A stretch of DNA of 53,330 nt from Prolixibacteraceae bacterium (GTDB taxonomy: Bacteria > Bacteroidota > Bacteroidia > Bacteroidales > Prolixibacteraceae). Each line of letters begins with the position of its first letter. Position 1 is the stretch's first letter. The translations under genes and the position numbers were made by a program. Of the stretch, positions 25,284-32,436 are shown piece by piece. Below the pieces are notes generated by a model. It saw only the letters and a program-made list of their open reading frames with translations. It searched no databases and was not told the DNA's origin. The DNA lies in contig JABGRN010000031.1 in NCBI GenBank assembly GCA_018648265.1, positions 1 to 53,330 of the forward strand. The letters run 5' to 3'.

Positions 25284-25840
25284 GCAGAATAATTTGCATT
25301 TGTTTCAATTTCGCCATAAAGTTGTTTTACTTTACGTTTTAAAATATCCCTCGATCGGGCGAGGTTCGATTTTGAAGTCCCCACCGAGATTTTCATCTCT
25401 TCGCTAATTTCCTTGTGGTTCATTCCTTCCAAAACAAAAAGGTTAAAAACCATACGGTAACGAGGCGATAATTGTTGAATGAGTTCTATCAGTTCGTTTG
25501 CAGAAATTTTATCAAGAATATCATCAGAAAATTTTACCTGCTCGTAAATCCCGATATCTTCAACCGGGTGCATCAAATGCTGTTTCCGATATTTCTCCAA
25601 CGACACATTTACCATAATCCGCCTTACCCAACCTTCAAAAGAACCTGCGTGCCTAAAACTTTTTATGTTCATAAAAACCTTAATAAAACCATCTTGTAAA
25701 TTATCTTCAGCTTCAGTATTATCTTTGGCATACCGAAGGCAAACCCCAAACATCTTTGGCGCAAACATCCGGTAAAGTTTCTCTTGGGCACGAACTTCTC
25801 CCGAGGCACAATCGTTTATAATATTTTTTAGGTCTTCCAA
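25280..25840 (-). CDS. ECF-type RNA polymerase sigma factor
   Basis: This 186-residue sigma-70 family factor has region 2 at about 25-95 (AEDNLQDGFIKVFMNIKSF, then GWVRRIMVNVSLEKYRK) and region 4 at about 118-175 (SPRYRMVFNLFVLEGMNHKE, then a helix-turn-helix ending KSNLARSR). It would direct RNA polymerase to a small regulon. The start appears to be TTG: no ATG lies upstream before an in-frame stop, and the first internal ATG would remove part of region 2. Its stop overlaps the next gene by 4 bp. Confidence 0.9.
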   Translation of the reverse strand: MEDLKNIINDCASGEVRAQEKLYRMFAPKMFGVCLRYAKDNTEAEDNLQDGFIKVFMNIKSFRHAGSFEGWVRRIMVNVSLEKYRKQHLMHPVEDIGIYEQVKFSDDILDKISANELIELIQQLSPRYRMVFNLFVLEGMNHKEISEEMKISVGTSKSNLARSRDILKRKVKQLYGEIETNANYSA

Positions 25841-25862
25841 ATTCTGCTTACAAATGAACTCT

Positions 25863-25888
25863 CAAAATTAAGGATATTTTTTTTTCAA
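25863..25888 (-). promoter_or_regulatory. Candidate promoter of the sigma factor gene
   Basis: On the minus strand, TTG (25888-25886) and TAATTTTG (25870-25863) are 15 bp apart, slightly short. Transcription would begin about 16 nt before the TTG start codon, so the leader would be very short. Confidence 0.4.
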
Positions 25889-25982
25889 TTCCCTGAAAAT
25901 AGAATCCATAACAATATTAGTTTCCTGCTTCCCGTTTTTATTTGAACTAAAAACATTAACCAGATGGATTTTTGTTCAAAAC

Positions 25983-26014
25983 GGTTGCGTTGAAAATAAT
26001 AATTGTACGCAACC
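25983..26014. promoter_or_regulatory. 8-bp inverted repeat upstream of the serpin genes
   Basis: GGTTGCGT (25983-25990) and ACGCAACC (26007-26014) are perfect complements with a 16-nt gap, followed by TTTT. It lies between diverging genes where a terminator is not needed, so an operator or leader hairpin is more likely. Confidence 0.4.
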
Positions 26015-26087
26015 TTTTAAACATTTGAAACATCTTTGAAAAGAAATTATGCTGAAAACAGATTAGCATAAAGTGAAAACTGTAATC

Positions 26088-27320
26088 ATGAAAACAACAT
26101 CGACACTATTTATTTTAATGGCTGCTTTACTTTTTGTTGCTTGCGATTTGTTTCAAAATAATGTTGAAAACGAAATTTATCTTAATGAAAAAACCGCTCG
26201 CTTAATTGAAGCTGAAAATGACTTTGGTTTTGAACTGTTCCAAAATATTTATGCTTCGGAAAAGGAATTCGAAAACATAATGGTTTCGCCACTTAGTGTT
26301 AGCCTGGCCCTTGCAATGACTTATAACGGTGCTGAGGGTGAAACCAAATCGGCAATGGAAAAAACGTTAAAAGTATATGGATTAACACCCGATGACATTA
26401 ATACCTCGTACCAAGATTTGGTTGAAGCCTTAAAATCGCTCGACCCAAAAGTGTTGCTCGAAATTGCAAATGCCATTTTTTACAGAGACGATTTTACGGT
26501 TGAAAATGAATTCATTTCAATCAACAAAAACTATTACGATGCGGAAGTTTCGGCACTTGATTTTAATTCGCCACAAGCGGTTAACACAATCAATGACTGG
26601 GTTGCCGAAAAAACACACGATAAAATTGAAACAATTCTTGAGGAAATAACTCCCGATCAGGTAATGTTTTTACTTAATGCCATTTATTTTAAAGGAATCT
26701 GGCAAAAAGAGTTCAATATTGAAAGCACAGAAGACCTACCTTTTTATCTTGAAAACGGCACTGCCATTCAAACAAAAACAATGCAGCGTTTAGATACACT
26801 GCCCTACTCCACGAACGATTTATTCAGCGCTGTACAACTTTCGTATGGAAAAGGAAATTATAACATGTATGTTTTTCTGCCCGAACCCGGGAGAACAATC
26901 CAGGAAATTGTAAATAAACTCGATAAAGATAACTGGGAAACCTGGATGGAAAGTTTCCAGGAAACACAAAATGTTGACATTAAATTCCCAGGGTTTAAAT
27001 ACGAATATGAAATTACCTTAAACGATGTTTTAACCGAAATGGGAATGGGAATTGCGTTTACCGGAGCGGCAGACTTTACAGGAATCAACCAAAATGGAGG
27101 TTTGCAAATTGGTTTTGTGAAACACAAAACTTTTGTTGAAGTTAACGAAGAAGGAACCGAAGCAGCTGCGGTAACAATTGTTTCTATCGAACGCACATCG
27201 GCAGGGGGTCCGGAAAAAGTCCCATTTTATGTAAACCGACCTTTTATTTATACAATTATTGAAAAAGATACCGGGGCGATTTTATTTATTGGGACAGTAA
27301 AAAATCCTTCGTTAAATTGA
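26088..27320 (+). CDS. Serpin-type serine protease inhibitor (lipoprotein)
   Basis: I use the ATG at 26088 (410 residues) rather than the GTG five codons upstream, because it gives a standard lipoprotein signal with Cys20 (LLFVAC). The fold-typical blocks are present: NIMVSPLSVSLALAMTYNGA, FLLNAIYFKGIWQ and the C-terminal PFIYTI. The hinge of the reactive loop reads EEGTEAAAV, matching inhibitory serpins. By standard loop length the scissile bond would fall near Thr-Ser in the SIERTSAGG segment, but this is uncertain. It probably traps proteases at the cell surface or in the periplasm. A second serpin follows 113 bp downstream. Confidence 0.93.
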   Translation: MKTTSTLFILMAALLFVACDLFQNNVENEIYLNEKTARLIEAENDFGFELFQNIYASEKEFENIMVSPLSVSLALAMTYNGAEGETKSAMEKTLKVYGLTPDDINTSYQDLVEALKSLDPKVLLEIANAIFYRDDFTVENEFISINKNYYDAEVSALDFNSPQAVNTINDWVAEKTHDKIETILEEITPDQVMFLLNAIYFKGIWQKEFNIESTEDLPFYLENGTAIQTKTMQRLDTLPYSTNDLFSAVQLSYGKGNYNMYVFLPEPGRTIQEIVNKLDKDNWETWMESFQETQNVDIKFPGFKYEYEITLNDVLTEMGMGIAFTGAADFTGINQNGGLQIGFVKHKTFVEVNEEGTEAAAVTIVSIERTSAGGPEKVPFYVNRPFIYTIIEKDTGAILFIGTVKNPSLN

Positions 27321-27366
27321 AACAAGATTTATATTTTTATTCATGAAACAAAAATTAAAAAATAAG

Positions 27367-27398
27367 TTGCTTAAAATAAATACAAATATTTATGTTTG
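27367..27398 (+). promoter_or_regulatory. Promoter of the second serpin gene
   Basis: TTG (27367-27369), a 21-bp gap and TATGTTTG (27391-27398) fit the Bacteroidota promoter, with a leader of about 30 nt. The second serpin may therefore be expressed apart from the first. Confidence 0.5.
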
Positions 27399-27433
27399 GA
27401 TTCCAAAAAAGCAAACTCAGAAAATAGATAATT

Positions 27434-28675
27434 ATGAAAACACTATTCACATTCATTACCCTGTTTACTTTTATTGCAATTAGCTCGTGCCAACAGGAAA
27501 ATATAAGTGTCGAAGAAAATAAAATCATTCAGTTAGATGCAAAATCGGCTCAATTAATCGAAGCAGACAATGCTTTTGGTCTGGAAATTTTTCAGGAAAT
27601 CAGGGATGAGAGCGAAGAAGAAAATATTATGATTTCGCCGCTCAGTATTTCAGTAGCACTTGCCATGGCTTACAATGGCGCCGATGGAGACACCAAAACT
27701 GAAATGGAGAATGCCATGAAACTAAATGGCTTAACTACTGATGAAATTAATGCATCGTATCAAATGCTTATTTCAGCCCTTCAATCACTTGATGAAGATG
27801 TAATATTCGAAATTGCCAATGCTGTTTTTTATGCACAGGGATTCTCGGTAAAAGCTGATTTTATTAACACAAACAAAAATATTTACGATGCCGAAGTTGA
27901 AAGCCTTGATTTTAGTTCACCGTCGGCAGTTACAACAATTAATGACTGGGTAGCCGAAAAAACCCACGATAAAATTCTTTCAATAATCGAACAATTAAGC
28001 CCGCTCGACCGGATGGTTCTTGTAAACGCCATTTACTTTAACGGGATTTGGACTGCCCAATTTGATGAAGAAGGAACTCACCTACAAAATTTTCACAAAA
28101 CTGATGGTTCTTTATTGGAAATTCCGATGATGAATAAAGAAGATAAACTGGATTATACTTCAAATTCATTGTTCAAAGCCATAAAAATGCCTTACGGAAA
28201 CGGTCAGTACAACATGTTGGTCTTTCTTCCTGCCGACAACAAAAACTCACAGAATGTTATAGATGAACTTACTTCAAGCAACTGGAAAAGCTGGATGGAA
28301 AGCTTTGAAGTTGAAGACATTGTTGAAGTAACTATGCCACGCTTTAAGTTTGCTTTTGAAATCGGGCTCAACGATGTTCTGAAAAAAATGGGGATGCTAA
28401 AAGCTTTTCAAGCAAACATTGCCGATTTTTCGAAAATTACCGATGAAGATTTATACATCAGCTCGGTAAAACACAAATCGTTTATCGACGTTAACGAAAC
28501 AGGAACCGAGGCCGCCGCGGTAACTTCAATTACTTTTACTACTACCAGCATTGGAAATGAACCTCCAAAAATTACATTCCTCGTTAATAAACCTTTTGTT
28601 TTTGCAATTACCGAAAAAGATACAGATGCAATCTTGTTCGTTGGCGAAGTGCAAAACCCGGAATATGAAGAATAA
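27434..28675 (+). CDS. Second serpin-type serine protease inhibitor (lipoprotein)
   Basis: This 413-residue paralogue of the preceding gene has a lipoprotein signal with Cys19 (AISSC). Its serpin blocks NIMISPLSISVALAMAYNGA and VLVNAIYFNGIW are intact. The hinge ETGTEAAAV again looks inhibitory. The loop that follows (TSITFTTTSIGN) differs from the first copy, so the two may target different proteases. The pair looks like a tandem duplication, with the same layout and many shared blocks such as NDWVAEKTHDKI. The stop codon overlaps the start of the next small lipoprotein gene by 11 bp. Confidence 0.93.
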   Translation: MKTLFTFITLFTFIAISSCQQENISVEENKIIQLDAKSAQLIEADNAFGLEIFQEIRDESEEENIMISPLSISVALAMAYNGADGDTKTEMENAMKLNGLTTDEINASYQMLISALQSLDEDVIFEIANAVFYAQGFSVKADFINTNKNIYDAEVESLDFSSPSAVTTINDWVAEKTHDKILSIIEQLSPLDRMVLVNAIYFNGIWTAQFDEEGTHLQNFHKTDGSLLEIPMMNKEDKLDYTSNSLFKAIKMPYGNGQYNMLVFLPADNKNSQNVIDELTSSNWKSWMESFEVEDIVEVTMPRFKFAFEIGLNDVLKKMGMLKAFQANIADFSKITDEDLYISSVKHKSFIDVNETGTEAAAVTSITFTTTSIGNEPPKITFLVNKPFVFAITEKDTDAILFVGEVQNPEYEE

Positions 28676-28970
28676 ACTCTTTTGGATTGCGGTATTACTC
28701 ATTTTATTTTCCTGTTCAAAAGAAACTGATGAAAAAAAATTTGAAATTAAAAAGGGAACAGGAACGGTTTGGTTAAGTGGCGGATTAGCTTTCTGTGCAA
28801 CACAAATTAGAATGGACAGTGGCGACACCCTTATTCCCGTTAACGAACAAATTTTGTTTTACCAGGGAGGACAACAAGTAAGAATATCATTTTCTGAACT
28901 TGAGATAAGAGAATCCGGTTGTTCAATTGGAAAAGATTGTGAAATAATTGAAATAACAGTTATAGAATAA
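28665..28970 (+). CDS. Small lipoprotein of unknown function
   Basis: The ATG at 28665 gives a 101-residue protein with a lipoprotein signal at Cys17 (LILFSC). Upstream in-frame codons lie inside the serpin gene, so the longer frame is rejected. The single domain has the pattern G-x-V ... GQQVRISFSELE ... SGCSIGKDCEIIEI. It resembles the first half of the next gene product, including the paired C-x(2)-G-x(2)-C cysteines, which might form a disulfide. Function is unknown. The 11-bp overlap with the serpin gene implies co-expression. Confidence 0.75.
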   Translation: MKNKLFWIAVLLILFSCSKETDEKKFEIKKGTGTVWLSGGLAFCATQIRMDSGDTLIPVNEQILFYQGGQQVRISFSELEIRESGCSIGKDCEIIEITVIE

Positions 28971-29009
28971 ATTGAAACAATTGTACGTTCTTTTATAAAA
29001 CAATAAGCC

Positions 29010-29666
29010 ATGAAACGATTAATAACAATGTTATTTCTTGCAGTCGTTTTATTTTCAGGATGTCAGCAAGAAGATGAAATAACTTTTCAGGAAACGGGTT
29101 TGGTTGTAGATTATGCCGGAGCCGGAAATTGTGGGTTTGTAATTGAACTGGACAACGGAAACCGGATTCAACCTTTGTATTATCCCGATGATTTTATTTT
29201 TGCCCACGGACAGCGTGTTTTTATTGAATACCTTGAGCTTCCAAACGTAATTCCAAGCTGTGATAAAGGTGCTGCCTGCGATATTAAATATATTGAAGAG
29301 CTGAGTTGCGCCCCTTTTGTAGATTTGTATTTCAGCAATTACGACAGTTTGGCCCGCGACCCGGTTTTCATACACGAAGCCTTTGTTGATGGCGACTGCC
29401 TGCACATCAAGCTTTCGTACAGCGGTGGTTGCCAGGCACATACAATTGACTTGGCAAGAATGCACCCCTGGTATGTGGGCAGCTCAAATATTCCAACTTT
29501 TGAAATCCGGCACAATTCCAACGGCGATTTATGCGAAGCATTTTTTACAAAAGAGCTTCGATACGATTTAACTCCGTTAAAACTTGAAGGTAAAACCGAG
29601 TTTGTGCTTACTGCAAAACTAACGGATGGTGAAATATATAATAAAATATTTGAGTTGAATTATTAG
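29010..29666 (+). CDS. Lipoprotein of unknown function
   Basis: This 218-residue protein has a lipoprotein signal with Cys18 (LFSGC). Residues about 28-95 match the preceding small lipoprotein in pattern: GNCGFVIELDNGNRI, GQRVFIEYLEL, then SCDKGAACDIKYIEEL. Residues about 100-218 form a second beta-rich domain (HIKLSYSGGCQAHTI near residue 131) found in other Bacteroidota lipoproteins of unknown role. The N-terminal domain faintly recalls NigD-like proteins. It follows the serpin-lipoprotein unit by 39 bp and is probably the last gene of that cluster. Confidence 0.75.
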   Translation: MKRLITMLFLAVVLFSGCQQEDEITFQETGLVVDYAGAGNCGFVIELDNGNRIQPLYYPDDFIFAHGQRVFIEYLELPNVIPSCDKGAACDIKYIEELSCAPFVDLYFSNYDSLARDPVFIHEAFVDGDCLHIKLSYSGGCQAHTIDLARMHPWYVGSSNIPTFEIRHNSNGDLCEAFFTKELRYDLTPLKLEGKTEFVLTAKLTDGEIYNKIFELNY

Positions 29667-29688
29667 GAAGTGCCTCCTATAATTTTGT
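29664..29688 (+). terminator. Weak hairpin at the end of the serpin/lipoprotein cluster
   Basis: TAGGA and TCCTA form a 5-bp stem that includes the TAG stop codon, followed by ATAATTTTG. The stem is short and the T tract interrupted, so this is a tentative terminator. Confidence 0.3.
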
Positions 29689-29968
29689 TGTCATTGTTGG
29701 AGTCCGTGAAGTCGTCAATTTTAAAATGAAGCACCAAATTACAAAACTCAGATCACAAATAAATTCCAAATATCAATGCTCAAACAATAAAAATAATTTT
29801 GAATATTGAGATTTCGATCATTGTGATTTATTTGAATTTTGGTGCTTGACAGTTGAGATTTGTTTTGATACAGACTTTAAAGTTAGACTCATGTCAGTTC
29901 AACCAAGGTTGCTCAATATTGGTCAACCTTTCTATTTTTATCTACTTTAGCATTCGAAAAAAACAAAA
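29667..29968. other. Intergenic region with inverted-repeat element
   Basis: No gene is supportable. An AT-rich element of about 115 bp is bounded by GCACCAAATT (29731-29740) and AATTTTGGTGC (29835-29845). A second inverted repeat, AAGGTTG/CAACCTT (29905-29930), lies just before the deformylase gene. No full promoter match is seen. Confidence 0.5.
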
Positions 29969-30451
29969 ATGGCTGTAAAAGATATTTTATTAATTGGAAA
30001 TCCCAAACTTTACGAGAAATCGGTTTCAGTTGAAAAAAAGGAACTAAAACAATTACATCCTCAAATTAACCTGATGTTTGAAACCGTGCTCGATTTCCGC
30101 AATAAATACGGAGCGGGCCGTGCCATTGCTGCTCCCCAGATTGGATTACAAAAACGAATTATTTGTTTGAATATCGACAAACCTGTTGCAATAATAAATC
30201 CTGTTCTTACTAATCTCAGCAATGAAATGTTTGAAGTGTGGGACGATTGTATGAGTTTCCCAAGTTTGCTTGTAAAAGTAAAACGACATAAAAAACTCAC
30301 ATTATCTTTTTTCGATTCAAACTGGCAAAAGCAAACCTGGCTTTTAGAAGACGATTTGGCCGAATTAATTCAGCACGAATACGATCATTTGGACGGAATA
30401 CTCGCTACACAACGTGCAATCGACCAACAATCATTTAAATGGAAAACATAA
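29969..30451 (+). CDS. Peptide deformylase-like protein
   Basis: Peptide deformylases remove the formyl group from nascent proteins. This 160-residue protein keeps the metal-binding HEYDH motif (136-140), a cysteine at 94 and Gln57 in AAPQIG. The classical EGCLS motif is replaced by DDCMS, and motif 1 reads GAGRAIAAPQ, two residues longer than GxGxAAxQ. It therefore belongs to a divergent branch and may be a secondary deformylase or act on another substrate. A canonical def gene is expected elsewhere in the genome. It ends in a strong terminator shared with the converging FadL-like gene. Confidence 0.82.
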   Translation: MAVKDILLIGNPKLYEKSVSVEKKELKQLHPQINLMFETVLDFRNKYGAGRAIAAPQIGLQKRIICLNIDKPVAIINPVLTNLSNEMFEVWDDCMSFPSLLVKVKRHKKLTLSFFDSNWQKQTWLLEDDLAELIQHEYDHLDGILATQRAIDQQSFKWKT

Positions 30452-30489
30452 AAAAAGCTGCCCGCTTTTACAAACGGACAGCTTTTTTT
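30451..30489. terminator. Bidirectional terminator
   Basis: AAAAAAGCTG...CAGCTTTTTTT with an inner CCG/CGG stem forms a strong hairpin with A and T tracts on both sides, between the deformylase-like gene and the converging FadL-like gene. Confidence 0.85.
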
Positions 30490-30503
30490 GATTTTATTTT
30501 TTT

Positions 30504-32189
30504 TTAGAAAATGCTATACGATAAACCAACAGCAAAAGTTACCGTTGTTTTACTCAGGATTTCATTGTAAGTACCAACATCGGGATCGTTAAAACTCACA
30601 TCTTGATCTTCGTAAAACGTATTTGAAAAACCTGCATCCAAGGCCATTTTATCACTAATCTTCCACATTAAACCAGCACCGGCAGTAACTGATGGGTTAC
30701 TGTAACTAAAATCGCTCTGATAGCTTTCAGCAATGCCAGACTTTGAGCGCAAACCACCAACACTAATTGCAAAATTATCGCTTAAATTAAACTGAAGCCC
30801 TAAGCCAATTTCATAACCGTTATTATCAATTTCGCGGGTACGGATCTGAGTTGGATCAACACTTGCCCATACTGCTCCATCCCTTGTATTTACTCCCCAG
30901 TCAACACCTTTGTCGAAATACATATTATACGATACCTGTGCTTCCAGCCAATCAGCAGCTTTGTATCCAACACCAACAGCAAGAATAGCAGGAATATCAC
31001 TGTTTGATGTGCCCCCGTCAGGGAATAAGCCCAGATCATCAACTTCGGTACTGTTAGTAAGCTGAAGCGTTGTTTTCATTTCGTACTTAACAGCAATGTT
31101 TAACTCTTCGGTTGGTGAAATATTAATTCCAATCATTGGTGTGAAGCCAGCTCCAGTTTGTTCTGTTATCACCTCTCTATCACCCATTTCTGCTGATGTT
31201 CCTTCGAGTAAAGCTGAAGTTCCTGTTAATTGTGCAGCTTGCCCCGCATAAGTTGCAGCCGCCGTGGAATAAGTACCTTGAACAGTTGCAAGGTTCATCG
31301 CATCAATTTGCGCTTGTGTCAAACCCAGGCTGAGTAACCCACCGGCTACCTGTGCCCTGGTTGCGGCATCAATATAACCCGCGCCTTCAAGTTGTTCAAG
31401 TGTAAATGCACTTGCCCCTCCATCAATTAAAGGTTGCAAGTTAGAAGCCGTTCCCCCCAACAAAGCAGCACCAGCACTTGCTTGCGAAGCTAATCCACCA
31501 ACAAATCCCGCTGTTTGTGTCAGCCAATCAGCAGCACCGAACATTTGCCCAGCAACATTTAACTGAACATTCCGGATACTTCCTTCGTAGGTATTAGTTG
31601 CCGGCAAATATCTTAAACCGCCAAATACCGAAAACGCGTCGCTAACTTTATAAGTTGCCCCGAGTTGTATTCCCCAAAAAATAGAACTGCCACTAAACGA
31701 TAATTCTGCATCGTAACCCTGAACTGCCAAGGCCGGACTAATTTGTGTCAAGCCTGCTAAACCAGGCACAACTTTAGTAATTGGTATTTCAAAAGATGGC
31801 AAACCCCTATCAAATGTAGCTGATCCACCACCCCCGTTTGGTCCAAAACCCAAAGAAATTGCCCAATTCTCTTTTTTATAAACTCCAAAAGCTGTTGGGA
31901 ACGCAGGGACTTTTACAATACCTTCGTAATTACCATCGTTCAATAATGGGAAATTACTTTTTACAGGTTTGGTTTGATAAATACTCTGGTTGTAAACAGC
32001 AAAATGCCAGCCGTCTTGTAATTTTATTAAACCGGCAGGGTTAAAATATACTGCATCAATATCTGTTGAAGCATTCCTTGACAACATGCGGATAAACTGT
32101 GCACTTTGGTTTGTATTCGTTAACAAACCACCGGCAAAAGTCATTTGTGTTAGCATAAATAATGCAGCAAAAAGTGTTAATTTTTTCAT
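30504..32189 (-). CDS. OmpP1/FadL-family outer membrane transporter
   Basis: The 561-residue protein has a signal peptide (cut near residue 20) and a long-chain fatty acid transporter-type barrel: DAVYFNPAG (45-53) is the family's N-terminal signature and the barrel ends in SYSIF. FadL proteins carry hydrophobic compounds across the outer membrane. It is longer than the usual 420-480 residues because of an Ala/Gly/Thr-rich segment at about 213-340, which replaces a surface or periplasmic loop. The gene is monocistronic, with a terminator behind it and no clear promoter motif in front. Confidence 0.88.
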   Translation of the reverse strand: MKKLTLFAALFMLTQMTFAGGLLTNTNQSAQFIRMLSRNASTDIDAVYFNPAGLIKLQDGWHFAVYNQSIYQTKPVKSNFPLLNDGNYEGIVKVPAFPTAFGVYKKENWAISLGFGPNGGGGSATFDRGLPSFEIPITKVVPGLAGLTQISPALAVQGYDAELSFSGSSIFWGIQLGATYKVSDAFSVFGGLRYLPATNTYEGSIRNVQLNVAGQMFGAADWLTQTAGFVGGLASQASAGAALLGGTASNLQPLIDGGASAFTLEQLEGAGYIDAATRAQVAGGLLSLGLTQAQIDAMNLATVQGTYSTAAATYAGQAAQLTGTSALLEGTSAEMGDREVITEQTGAGFTPMIGINISPTEELNIAVKYEMKTTLQLTNSTEVDDLGLFPDGGTSNSDIPAILAVGVGYKAADWLEAQVSYNMYFDKGVDWGVNTRDGAVWASVDPTQIRTREIDNNGYEIGLGLQFNLSDNFAISVGGLRSKSGIAESYQSDFSYSNPSVTAGAGLMWKISDKMALDAGFSNTFYEDQDVSFNDPDVGTYNEILSKTTVTFAVGLSYSIF

Positions 32190-32387
32190 ACGTTAAATTT
32201 TTAATTGTACGTTATTCATTAATTTATAAATACATTAGATTTAATATTTTGATACTATTTTCGATGTTTAGCTGAATTTTAGTTAAGCAAATTTATAATT
32301 TATAATTTATTCACAAAACATTCTTATTGATTTTCAATGAATTATAAAACTTTCGAATAAACTGATCATAAGTTCGATTTAATTAAA

Positions 32388-32415
32388 CAAAAAACCCGAA
32401 AAATAACTTCCGGGT
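32388..32415 (-). terminator. Terminator of the dihydrolipoyl dehydrogenase gene
   Basis: On the minus strand ACCCGGAA pairs with TTTCGGGT (one G-U pair) and is followed by TTTTTTG. It lies 22 bp past the lpdA stop codon. Confidence 0.75.
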
Positions 32416-32436
32416 AATTCCTTCATTATAAATATT

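Noticed and set aside
28551-28664. N-terminal extension of the small lipoprotein
   Set aside because: It lies inside the second serpin gene; the lipoprotein signal starts at 28665.
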